Made by a program: the position numbers and the translations under genes. Positions 1 to 7,474 of a DNA stretch of 64,000 nucleotides are shown here, piece by piece (the first letter of the stretch is position 1; each line of letters opens with the position of its first letter). Source of the DNA: Halobacillus litoralis (GTDB lineage: Bacteria; Bacillota; Bacilli; Bacillales; Halobacillaceae); contig NZ_CP129016.1 in assembly GCF_020524085.2 (NCBI RefSeq), forward strand, positions 2,474,001-2,538,000. Reading direction: 5' to 3'. The notes beneath the pieces were generated by a model. That model searched no databases. It worked only from the letters and a program-made list of their open reading frames with translations, and had not been told where the DNA came from.

Positions 1-1
1 T

Positions 2-286
2 TTATCAGCCCTATATGCAGCTCTATTGGTACCAGAGAGGGCATCCACAGCCATCATGGCGTCTGGGTTGATCAATGGGATAGCTACCATTCTATTGGTC
101 GTATTCGTAGATCCTAAGATCTCAGTCATGTCAGATGATGTCATCAATAAAAAAGGCGATTATAGTAAACTCAAAAATGTATCGCTTATGATGATCACCT
201 CAAGACTTTTCGGCACGCTGTTGGCTCAACTCGTTTTCATACCAGGTGCGAAGTACATTGCCTGGTTCACAAAGTTCATCGTGTAA
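2..286 (+). CDS. amj: Lipid II flippase Amj, C-terminal part (gene starts before the window)
   Basis: The reading frame is open from base 2 to the TAA at 284-286, so only the last 94 or so residues are present. The fragment has hydrophobic stretches around a conserved-looking segment with FVDPKISVMSDD and ends in a short membrane segment. This matches my memory of the C-terminus of Amj (YdaH), the alternate lipid II flippase that can replace MurJ in moving the peptidoglycan precursor across the membrane. Family assignment is from recognition of the sequence, not a search. A TTG at 26 could be read as a start, but the frame continues upstream with similar membrane-type sequence, so it is internal. 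Confidence 0.7.
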   Translation, partial: LSALYAALLVPERASTAIMASGLINGIATILLVVFVDPKISVMSDDVINKKGDYSKLKNVSLMMITSRLFGTLLAQLVFIPGAKYIAWFTKFIV

Positions 287-305
287 ATGTAAAAGGGGGA
301 GTTTG

Positions 306-848
306 GTGGGAGACATAAAGAAAATACATATCATCGGTTCTGTTGCGAGTGGGAAGACGACTCTCGCAAAAAAATTATCCAGGGAATTGGACCTTCCCTA
401 TTTTGAGTTGGATAATGTCGTTTGGGAAAGGCAACAGACTGGCGATATTCGAAGAACAGAAGAGGAGAGGGCCGAATACTTGAAGCAGATTGTCGGAATG
501 GAAGGATGGATCATGGAAGGTGTCCACAATGAGTGGTGGGTGGAAGAAAGTTTCCGTCACGCGGATGTCATCATCTTCCTTGATACCAACTACTCCGTCC
601 GAACGTACCGAATCATCAAACGGTTTATTTTACAAAAGTTACGGTTGGAAAAGGCTCATTATACTCCCACCTTCCGGATTTTTCTAAAAATGTTCAAATG
701 GAATAAGTACTTTGAAGAAAACGGGAAGCCACATTTCTTTGAAGCATTTAAGGAAGTTCAAGATAAGGTAATGAAGGTGAGCACGATCAAAGAGTTGAAC
801 CAGAGAATATATTCCCTGCGAACGACAATGCCAGCAGAGAAAGAGTGA
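306..848 (+). CDS. P-loop nucleoside/shikimate-kinase-like ATPase (topology modulation protein family)
   Basis: The N-terminus carries a Walker A motif, GSVASGKTT, directly after a beta strand (KKIHIIG). Further on, a segment ending in VIIFLDTN resembles the beta strand of small adenylate-kinase-like ATPases often annotated FlaR or DNA topology modulation protein. The true substrate of this family is not established. I chose GTG at 306 because AAAAGGGGGA at 291-300 sits five bases upstream; the frame is open further back but without a ribosome binding site, and the TTG at 303 is very close to the purine run. It lies 19 bases after amj and may be co-transcribed. Length (180 aa) is normal for the family. 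Confidence 0.65.
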   Translation: MGDIKKIHIIGSVASGKTTLAKKLSRELDLPYFELDNVVWERQQTGDIRRTEEERAEYLKQIVGMEGWIMEGVHNEWWVEESFRHADVIIFLDTNYSVRTYRIIKRFILQKLRLEKAHYTPTFRIFLKMFKWNKYFEENGKPHFFEAFKEVQDKVMKVSTIKELNQRIYSLRTTMPAEKE

Positions 849-872
849 GGCAGGTTTTAAAATGACCTATTG

Positions 873-906
873 AAAACCACTGTAACAAGGTGGTTTTCTT
901 TTTTTT
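873..906 (+). terminator. Rho-independent terminator after the P-loop ATPase gene
   Basis: GAAAACCAC and GTGGTTTTC form a 9-bp stem with a nine-base loop, followed by a long T run. It closes the amj/ATPase transcript before the surface-protein gene. Confidence 0.8.
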
Positions 907-1032
907 GAAAAAATATTTGTTGGTATGACAGGGGTTTTAGCCTTTTTTGAAACTTTTTTTGTTTTTTTGTGATCCAAAATGAATCTCTTCCCGTTAGCTT
1001 AGTGAAATCAAAATTAAGAGGAGTGGTTGGAA

Positions 1033-2406
1033 ATGAAAAAACAAATCAACTGGAAAAAGTCTTTGATCGCTTTGCCTATGTCCGCAGCGCTTATGTTGCC
1101 GACAGCCACGGTTACATTTGCAGATGATCATGGTGATCACAATGAAAAAATGTCAGATGTAACGGTATCGACTCCCGCAGCTGATCTAAGAGCAACACTT
1201 GATCAGTCGCTTTCCGAGCACGCCTATCTTGCCGTTGTAACGATGCAGAAAGGAATTGAGGGTGCTGATGATTTTGATGCAGCAGCGGCTGCCCTTGAAG
1301 AAAATACACAAGATTTGACCGCAGCGATTGCTTCTGTGTATGGAGATGAAGCGGGGCAGCAGTTCGAATCGATGTGGTCTGAACATATCGGATATTTTGT
1401 TGATTACGTCAAAGCGACAGCTGAAGAAGATGAAGCAGGACGTGAAGAAGCGTTGAACAACTTGGACAACTATCGTGAAGATTTCTCCATGTTCTTGGAA
1501 ACAGCTACGGATGAACGATTGGAAGCCTCCGCACTAGCTGAGGGTCTTCAAATGCACGTGAATCAACTCATCGGTGCTTTTGACAATTATGAAGAAGGCG
1601 ACTTCGATGAAGCTTATCAAAAACTCCGCATGAGTATCGACCATATGTATGGGGTCGGAAAAGGTCTATCAACAGCGATTACCGACCAATTCCCGGATAA
1701 ATTCGAAAACACGAATCCAGCGACACCGGCTGCAGACCTTCGTGCAGACTTGAACCATTTGCTATCTGAACATGCAGCACTTGCCGTCCTTGCGATGCAA
1801 AAAGGTGGAGATGGTGCGGAAGACTTTGAAAATGCCGCAGCTGCGCTCAGCAACAATACAGAAGATCTGACAGCGGCCATTACTTCTGTTTATGGTGACG
1901 AAGCTGGACAACAGTTTGAAGACATGTGGTCTGAGCATATCGGTTACTTCGTGGACTACGTAGAAGCGACAGGGGCAGGAGATGAAGAAGCGAAAGAACA
2001 AGCGCTGACTGCTTTGGACGGTTACCGAGCAGACTTCTCCAAATTTCTTGATACGGCGACAGAAGGTGGATTAGAAGCAGAAGCTACAGCTGAAGGTCTG
2101 CAAATGCACGTGAACCAATTGACGGGGTCTTTTGATAGTTATGTAGATGGTGACTTCGATGGTGCCTATGACCAGCTTCGTGAAGCTTATGCTCACATGT
2201 ATGGAGTAGGTGAAGGACTGTCTGGGGCCATCGTCGCCCAAAACCCTGACATGTTTGCCTCCGACATGCCTTCTGAAATGCCAGATACAGGTCTTGGTGG
2301 AACAGCAGATAACGGATTGAACGCTTGGATGATCGCCTTCGCAAGCATGGCAGCCGTCCTATTCGCCGCAGTCATCGGCGTACGCAAAAGCAAAAATAAT
2401 GCATAA
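1033..2406 (+). CDS. Secreted two-repeat His/Met surface protein with MPDTG sortase-like tail
   Basis: The 457-residue product has a Lys-rich N-terminus and hydrophobic core typical of a signal peptide (cleavage near residue 30, after TFA). Two acidic, mainly helical repeats follow, about 48-225 and 232-410, roughly 70 percent alike by eye. Each repeat keeps four histidines (H63, H118, H175, H204 and H247, H302, H359, H388), several next to methionines (QMH, HMY). The C-terminus has MPDTG at 416-420, a membrane segment and a basic tail (RKSK), the layout of a sortase-anchored protein although Leu is replaced by Met. Similar proteins are, to my memory, named copper amine oxidase in databases without real support. 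ATG 1033 is preferred over the in-frame TTG 1027 because GGAG lies eight to nine bases upstream of it. A metal-binding role is inference. Confidence 0.6.
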   Translation: MKKQINWKKSLIALPMSAALMLPTATVTFADDHGDHNEKMSDVTVSTPAADLRATLDQSLSEHAYLAVVTMQKGIEGADDFDAAAAALEENTQDLTAAIASVYGDEAGQQFESMWSEHIGYFVDYVKATAEEDEAGREEALNNLDNYREDFSMFLETATDERLEASALAEGLQMHVNQLIGAFDNYEEGDFDEAYQKLRMSIDHMYGVGKGLSTAITDQFPDKFENTNPATPAADLRADLNHLLSEHAALAVLAMQKGGDGAEDFENAAAALSNNTEDLTAAITSVYGDEAGQQFEDMWSEHIGYFVDYVEATGAGDEEAKEQALTALDGYRADFSKFLDTATEGGLEAEATAEGLQMHVNQLTGSFDSYVDGDFDGAYDQLREAYAHMYGVGEGLSGAIVAQNPDMFASDMPSEMPDTGLGGTADNGLNAWMIAFASMAAVLFAAVIGVRKSKNNA

Positions 2407-2788
2407 TGAATAACACCTAAAATTTACCACAACAGGTCATACGGATATTTCCATCTTAAATCTCTAGCACAGGGGAATTTAATAAAGAAGCATGGACCGC
2501 ATGATGAACGGGTGGTCGATTATGCCGACCATAAGATGATAGGAACCCTGGATAAACAGGCATCTACTAGAGTAGATGCCTGTTTTTATTTTTAATTTTT
2601 GCCTTTTACAAGCTTAATTGTTGAATGAATATATATTTGGAAATGCTGATGTAACTCAGGAAATAATGATATGATGGCCGAATAATGGTTAGCCAACTCT
2701 CCATAAATATAGATCAAAAAATCAGCTTATCATACGGCTGAAGTATTATATGTTAGATTTATAGGTAGACGCTGAAGGAGGGATGGAG
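2407..2788. other. Intergenic region of about 380 bases
   Basis: No credible gene is seen. It contains a strong terminator (2554-2590), a weaker small inverted repeat TGGTCG/CGACCA near 2512-2531, and AT-rich sequence that should hold the promoter of the next gene, although I could not pick convincing -35/-10 boxes. Confidence 0.5.
2554..2590 (+). terminator. Rho-independent terminator
   Basis: AAACAGGCATCTACT at 2554-2568 and AGTAGATGCCTGTTT at 2571-2585 are perfect inverted arms, followed by a T-rich tail. It ends the transcript of the two-repeat surface protein. Confidence 0.85.
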
Positions 2789-3442
2789 ATGCAATACTTA
2801 GGGATTGATTTATCGGGGCCCAGTAACAGTAAGGACACGGTACTTGTTCATTTTAAGAAGCAGAGAGACAAACTCTATTATGAACACCATGAAACGTCTA
2901 TAAATGACCATGCTTTAATTACATATATTGAATCTCTAGCAAATACAGATTCTGTCACCATCGGCATAGACGCTCCATTATCCTATGAAGACGGTGGAGG
3001 AGACAGGGAAAGTGATCGAGACTTAAGGTCATTTGTAACTGGTCTGGGTATGAAAGGGGCCTCTATCATGCCGCCGACGATGATGCGCATGGTATACTTA
3101 TCGTTGAGAGGGATCCGCATCACGAGGGAAATCGAACGCCTTTGCACGCAATATGAGATTCATCTCGTGGAAGTTCATCCTGGTGCTGCCCTTGGAGCAA
3201 GAATGGAAACAGTTGACGATGTCCTTCACTACAAGAAAGAGCTCTCCATTCGTAAGAGGATTAGGGAATGGTTTGAAACACAGCAATTAATCCGTATCCC
3301 GAAAGCAATGGCCGAGGAATCCCATACCATCGATGCTTGTGCTGCTGCTCTTGCTGCCTGGCACTGGCAGGATCCTGACTACGAACCCGCATGGCTTTAT
3401 AAAGCTGCCTTACCTCTTCACCCTTATGATTTTTGTTGTTGA
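2789..3442 (+). CDS. DUF429 family protein (RNase H-like fold, predicted nuclease)
   Basis: The product begins YLGIDLSG and later has VTIGIDAPLS, EVHPGAA and a segment SHTIDACAAALAAW, the pattern of the DUF429 family: an RNase H-like fold with acidic residues at strand ends and a late Asp in a helix. The biochemical role of the family is uncertain. ATG 2789 is preferred to ATG 2783 because AAGGAGG at 2775-2781 leaves seven bases to it and only one to the earlier ATG. At 217 aa the size is typical. It stands alone, preceded and followed by non-coding DNA. Confidence 0.7.
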   Translation: MQYLGIDLSGPSNSKDTVLVHFKKQRDKLYYEHHETSINDHALITYIESLANTDSVTIGIDAPLSYEDGGGDRESDRDLRSFVTGLGMKGASIMPPTMMRMVYLSLRGIRITREIERLCTQYEIHLVEVHPGAALGARMETVDDVLHYKKELSIRKRIREWFETQQLIRIPKAMAEESHTIDACAAALAAWHWQDPDYEPAWLYKAALPLHPYDFCC

Positions 3443-3546
3443 TTTGAAAATTCCTCTTTGAAGATTTCAGGTAATAAGTTATGTAAATTACAACTTAATG
3501 GTATATACGAAATAGACGGTTAGATAAGGAAGGGGACTAGATCATT

Positions 3547-4317
3547 ATGGAAACCTATAATGAAAGAAGAGCCATTCGAAAGGAAGAAAACACCGGTACA
3601 ACTTCCGGTTTATGCGAAGGATATATTCAGACCAATATGGTGACACTGCCGCAAGAATATGCCTTCGATTTCTTGTTATTCTGCATGCGGAATCCGAAGC
3701 CTTGTCCTTTGGTCGAAGTGATGGAAGCGGGGCAGACCACACCCAAAGTGGCGGACGCAGATATAAGAACTGACTTGCCACGTTATCGGGTTTATCGAGA
3801 AGGGAAGTTTTCGGAAGAAGTCCTGAATATATCAGACGTGTGGCAGGATGATTTTGTGACATTCCTGATCGGGTGCAGCTTCACTTTTGAAAAAGCGCTC
3901 CTTGATGGTGGGATTCCGTTGTTCCACCAGGAGCAGAAAAAAGTCGTGCCGATGTTCGATACAACGATCCCGTTAGAGACAGCTGGTATTTTTAAAGGGA
4001 ACATGGTCGTCAGTATGCGGGCGGTCCCTAACCATTTAGTTGATCAGGCACTTGCCATTTCCGATCGGTTTGAACAGTCTCACGGCAGTCCTGTCCATAT
4101 CGGATCTCCAGAAGAAATCGGCATCAAGGATATACAGAATCCGGATTACGGGGAAGCGGTCAATTTTGATTCTGCAGAAGCGACGCCTGTGTTTTGGGCA
4201 TGTGGTGTAACCCCACAAAATGCTGCCCTCCAAGCGAAGCCTTCCATTATGATTACCCATGCCCCCGGCCATATGTTGATTACCGATCAGTTGGATCCGA
4301 ATTATGAAAATGGGTAA
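3547..4317 (+). CDS. YcsI/DUF1445 family protein (putative hydro-lyase, D-glutamate cyclase-like)
   Basis: The 256-residue sequence matches the YcsI (UPF0317) family: CEGYIQTNMVTLP near residue 23, CPLVEV, TFLIGCSFTFE near 118, MVVSMRAVP, and a C-terminal FWACGVTPQ and ITHAPGHM. Family members include the DUF1445 domain of mammalian D-glutamate cyclase, which converts D-glutamate to 5-oxo-D-proline; whether this bacterial copy does that is unknown. Start is ATG 3547 with AAGGAAGGGG upstream. In Bacillus subtilis ycsI lies with the kip genes, but no such partners are here. Full length for the family. Confidence 0.8.
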   Translation: METYNERRAIRKEENTGTTSGLCEGYIQTNMVTLPQEYAFDFLLFCMRNPKPCPLVEVMEAGQTTPKVADADIRTDLPRYRVYREGKFSEEVLNISDVWQDDFVTFLIGCSFTFEKALLDGGIPLFHQEQKKVVPMFDTTIPLETAGIFKGNMVVSMRAVPNHLVDQALAISDRFEQSHGSPVHIGSPEEIGIKDIQNPDYGEAVNFDSAEATPVFWACGVTPQNAALQAKPSIMITHAPGHMLITDQLDPNYENG

Positions 4318-4409
4318 CTCTTACCAAACGAGATTCCGAACTTGCAACAAAGCCCCTGTAGTGATAAGTTTTTCTTAACAAAACCTTTACAAAAACAGGA
4401 GCGATACAT

Positions 4410-5354
4410 ATGGATACACAATCTCAGATGAAGCTTTTTACATTAAACTCCAATGAACCATTGGCTCAAGAAATATCAGAAATTCTCGAAGTTCCTTTAG
4501 GGAAAAGTAAAGTTGTCCGTTTCAGCGACGGAGAAGTTCAAATTAATATTGAAGAAAGTGTCCGCGGTGACGATATCTACCTGATTCAGTCCACATCCCA
4601 ACCCGTCAATGAGCATGTGATGGAGATGTTGATCATGGTCGATGCGTTGAAGCGAGCTTCTGCCAAAACGATTAATGTCGTCATTCCTTATTATGGCTAT
4701 GCACGACAGGACCGCAAAGCCCGTGCCCGTGAACCGATCACGGCGAAATTGATTGCCAACCTTCTGGAAAAAGCAGGAGCTGACAGAGTCATCTCCTTGG
4801 ACTTGCATGCCCCACAGATTCAGGGTTTCTTCAATATTCCTGTTGATCAGCTGCAGGGAATTCCGATTCTAGGGGAGTACTTCAGAACGAAAGACATCAA
4901 AGACCTCGTGGTCGTCGCTCCTAATACAAGCGGCTTGAACCGTGTAAGGAAAATGGCGAACATCCTTGATGCTCCACTCGCGTTCATCGATAAACGAAAA
5001 GCGGAGCCCGGAGAACCTGAAGTCCGTGACGTCGTCGGAGAAGTCGAAGGGAAGAACGTCATCATCGTTGATGATATGATGGATACAGCCGATACCGTTA
5101 CTGTGGCTGCCGATATTCTCTATGAGAATGGCGTCAGTGATATTTATGCCTGCGGTACGCACGCGGTGTTATCCGATCCGGCTGTTATAAAAATCGAACA
5201 GTCGCCGATTAAGGAATTAGTGATTACGAACTCCATCTTCCAGCCTGAAGAAAAACAGATTGATAAGATGACCGTTCTTTCTGTCGCGCCATTGTTGTCC
5301 GATGCGCTGCTGCGCGTCCAGCACGAGCATTCCGTGAGTGTCTTGTTCGATTAA
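4410..5354 (+). CDS. prs: Divergent ribose-phosphate pyrophosphokinase (Prs paralogue)
   Basis: Prs makes PRPP from ribose 5-phosphate and ATP. The N-terminal half is almost canonical ([13 protein letters not shown] near 38, [33 protein letters not shown], catalytic-region H133 in DLHAPQ). The C-terminal half is not: the usual SPDHGG substrate/metal loop reads APNTSG (171-175), and the ribose-phosphate loop DTAGT reads DTADT (225-229). The length (314 aa) is normal. It is not in the usual glmU-prs-ctc setting, so it is probably a second copy. It may be an enzyme with altered substrate handling or a regulatory subunit without full activity. Start ATG 4410 follows ACAGGAGCG. Confidence 0.8.
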   Translation: MDTQSQMKLFTLNSNEPLAQEISEILEVPLGKSKVVRFSDGEVQINIEESVRGDDIYLIQSTSQPVNEHVMEMLIMVDALKRASAKTINVVIPYYGYARQDRKARAREPITAKLIANLLEKAGADRVISLDLHAPQIQGFFNIPVDQLQGIPILGEYFRTKDIKDLVVVAPNTSGLNRVRKMANILDAPLAFIDKRKAEPGEPEVRDVVGEVEGKNVIIVDDMMDTADTVTVAADILYENGVSDIYACGTHAVLSDPAVIKIEQSPIKELVITNSIFQPEEKQIDKMTVLSVAPLLSDALLRVQHEHSVSVLFD

Positions 5355-5369
5355 TATCTAGTATTTGAA

Positions 5370-5400
5370 AGAACCTCTTTCCGAAGAGGTTCTTTTTTTA
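5370..5400 (+). terminator. Rho-independent terminator after prs paralogue
   Basis: AGAACCTCTT and AAGAGGTTCT form a 10-bp stem with loop TCCG, followed by seven T. Confidence 0.9.
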
Positions 5401-5434
5401 TGTGAACAATCATTCTAGATCTATGAAAATACAG

Positions 5435-5493
5435 TTGCACATACAATACTGTATGACATATACTAAGTGTAGATAGTGTTTGTCGTACAGTAT
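5435..5493 (+). promoter_or_regulatory. Promoter with paired PadR-type operator candidates
   Basis: TTGCAC (5435-5440) and TATACT (5459-5464) are separated by 18 bases and fit a sigma-A promoter. AATACTGTATGACA (5445-5458) fills the spacer, and an inverted, near-identical copy TGTCGTACAGTATG lies at 5481-5494 just before the ribosome binding site. Two inverted copies flanking the -10 box, directly upstream of a PadR gene, suggest an autoregulatory operator. Binding is inferred from position and symmetry only. Confidence 0.6.
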
Positions 5494-5510
5494 GAAGAGG
5501 AGTGAAGATT

Positions 5511-5855
5511 TTGAGTCAACTACTGAACTCATTGCTGACCGAACAGCGGAGGGGGAATCTGACGTTAGCGGTTTTAAGTCAGCTCCGTACCCCGCAATAT
5601 GGGTACTCTCTCGTTAAACGATTAGAAGATTCAGGCATCACCATCGAACAAAGTACGCTGTACCCTTTGCTTCGCAGGTTGGAAAAAAAGGACCTGGTCA
5701 CGAGCAGTTGGGATACATCAGAGTCTCGCCCCCGGAAATATTATGTGTTGAGTGATTACGGGGAAGGTGTTTTTCAGATATTGAAGGAAGAATGGAAAAA
5801 AGCCACAAATGAATTGTTCCGTTTATTGGAGGAGGAGAACAATGAGATGGATTGA
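5511..5855 (+). CDS. PadR family transcriptional regulator
   Basis: This 114-residue protein is a winged-helix DNA-binding protein of the PadR type: GNLTLAVLSQL, then YGYSLVKRLEDSGI, the recognition region QSTLYPLLRRLEKKDLV, and the wing RPRKYYVLSDYG, with a C-terminal dimerisation helix. TTG 5511 is favoured because AGAGGAG lies about eight bases upstream; the in-frame GTG at 5502 overlaps that site. The gene overlaps the next one by 14 bases. PadR proteins paired with a HAAS-domain membrane protein usually control an adjacent membrane or adhesin operon, and the operator candidates upstream suggest that it represses its own promoter. Confidence 0.85.
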   Translation: MSQLLNSLLTEQRRGNLTLAVLSQLRTPQYGYSLVKRLEDSGITIEQSTLYPLLRRLEKKDLVTSSWDTSESRPRKYYVLSDYGEGVFQILKEEWKKATNELFRLLEEENNEMD

Positions 5856-6873
5856 TGTCTACTTACAAGAAGTTGAACGCCGGCTTCCGGAAAAGAATCG
5901 GGAAGACATCTTACTTGAAATCCGGTCGACCATTGAGGATATGCTTCCGGAGAACCCCACAGAGGAGGAGGTCAAAGATACCCTTCAGGAATTGGGCGAT
6001 CCTGTAAAGCTTGCGCATGGATATAGTGAAAGACCCATGCATCTCATTGGGCCGCGCTATTATGATACTTATATTTCTCTTATCAAAATGATCCTGCCGA
6101 TTGCGATTACGATTTCTTTAATCACGCTTATCGCCGAGAATATCATGGGTTCTGTCGATGAAGGCAACTTGATCATGATGATCCTCGCCATTGTCGGGGA
6201 AGGCGTCTGGCGAGTAATTTCCGTTGGCGTCCAAGTCTTTTTCTGGATTACGATCATTTTCGCCCTCCTTGAGCGTGTGGACCTCGGCATAGATGGCGAA
6301 GATCTAAGGTCTCAACGTAAAAAATGGGTACCAGAAGATTTGAAAAAAGTCGCTCATGTCCCTAAGAAACGTGCGATCTCCCAATGGGAAGTATATGGTG
6401 CTTTTCTCTGGACAGCGATCTGGGGCACCGTTTACTTCCACGCTGACCATTTGCTAGGGATCTATGAAAACCAAGGCGAAGGGCTCACCTTCATCACCCC
6501 GGCCCTTAATCAAGATGTCCTGATCAGCTATTGGGCCGGAGTCGTCCTGGTCATTGGCCTGGAGATCGCTTTGGCCCTTTATAAATTATTGAAAAAAGAA
6601 TGGACCAAAGGCGTAGTATGGTTCAATACCATTCAGGAACTCCTATCCATAGGGATTTTCGTTTGGATCATTACGAACGAAAGGCTGTTTCAACCAGCGT
6701 TCATCGGCTATATCGCGGATCTTTTCGGGGTGAATGCAGCACAAGTCGAGAGCGGCCTAGCTTGGAGGATAGCTGCGATCTTTATCATTTTCGCCGTGTG
6801 GAACATCATGGATGGATGGATAAAGTATAAAAGAGGCGTAAGGAAGACGAAGTTAAAACATGAATTCGAGTAA
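5842..6873 (+). CDS. HAAS signalling-domain membrane protein
   Basis: Residues 1-75 form a HAAS-type domain (YLQEVERRLPEKNREDIL, then EEVKDTLQELGDPVKLAHGY), typically found in proteins encoded with PadR regulators. After that come about six or seven hydrophobic segments, starting near ISLIKMILPIAITISLITLI and including VFFWITIIFALL, YWAGVVLVIGLEIALALY and IAAIFIIFAVWNIMDG. ATG 5842 is chosen because GGAGGAGG precedes it; an upstream ATG in the same frame (5809) lies inside the PadR gene. The pair probably forms one transcript. The actual signal or target is unknown. Confidence 0.75.
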   Translation: MRWIDVYLQEVERRLPEKNREDILLEIRSTIEDMLPENPTEEEVKDTLQELGDPVKLAHGYSERPMHLIGPRYYDTYISLIKMILPIAITISLITLIAENIMGSVDEGNLIMMILAIVGEGVWRVISVGVQVFFWITIIFALLERVDLGIDGEDLRSQRKKWVPEDLKKVAHVPKKRAISQWEVYGAFLWTAIWGTVYFHADHLLGIYENQGEGLTFITPALNQDVLISYWAGVVLVIGLEIALALYKLLKKEWTKGVVWFNTIQELLSIGIFVWIITNERLFQPAFIGYIADLFGVNAAQVESGLAWRIAAIFIIFAVWNIMDGWIKYKRGVRKTKLKHEFE

Positions 6874-6888
6874 GATAGAACAAAATGG

Positions 6889-7122
6889 ATGGTACTAGCA
6901 TTATGTACGTTAACGATCGTCAAGGGTATTTCCTTAGTTGGCACGCAGTCATACTTTAATATCAAAGAGATTGAGAATGCCAGTAATCATGTAATGAGAA
7001 CGGTGGAACACCAAAAATTGAACGTGACTTTCTGGCCATGAATTATTCTTTTGATTTTTGAATGTCAAACGGAAGCAGGTTCAGGAATCTAACACGGTAG
7101 AGAGTGATCACGTATTAAAATG
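6889..7122 (+). pseudogene. Remnant of a third PadR/HAAS operon gene (DUF4097-like adhesin suspected)
   Basis: Directly after the HAAS gene an ATG at 6889 opens 50 codons to a TGA at 7039-7041; the product starts with a short membrane anchor (WMVLALCTLTIVKGISLVG) and continues with NIKEIENASNH and TVEHQKLNV. Further downstream, in shifted frames, come pieces such as FECQTEAGSG and NTVESDHVLK, which look like the repeated strands of DUF4097 putative adhesins that often end such operons. I read this as an internally deleted, frameshifted remnant. A functional 50-residue protein is an alternative; there is no good ribosome binding site for it. Confidence 0.4.
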
Positions 7123-7124
7123 CA

Positions 7125-7159
7125 AGCAGCACATGTTCGAACATGTGCTGCTTTTTTTC
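7125..7159 (+). terminator. Rho-independent terminator (perfect palindrome)
   Basis: A 28-base perfect palindrome from AGCAGCACATGTTC to GAACATGTGCTGCT is followed by seven T. It ends the PadR/HAAS transcript. Confidence 0.9.
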
Positions 7160-7474
7160 TATGTTCTTTTATTATTTTCTTAGAAAAATCAGCAAAATGT
7201 GTGGACGAAGGAGTGTCGCGTCATAGAATAATCGCTCACAGTTAATTAGAGTGTCTCAGCTGTCAAATGCTCTAACATCCTATCAATCTTTACCTTCCTT
7301 CGATTTGACGAGTTGTACGAACATCTCTATAATTAGTCCCTATGTGTTCAAAAAAGTCTTAATACAAGAGGAGTATTCGTTTTCTGAACGTCTAAAGAAC
7401 AAAGCCATTGTATATTCGTCATCGATTTAAAAATATATTAACTATCACAGGTTAGAAAACCTAGGAGGAAAATA
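7160..7474. other. Upstream region of the BCCT gene, no gene seen
   Basis: About 315 bases without a supported reading frame. It should contain the BCCT promoter and possibly osmotic control sites, but I found no riboswitch-like structure or clear boxes. A strong AGGAGGAAA site sits at 7462-7470. Confidence 0.4.
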
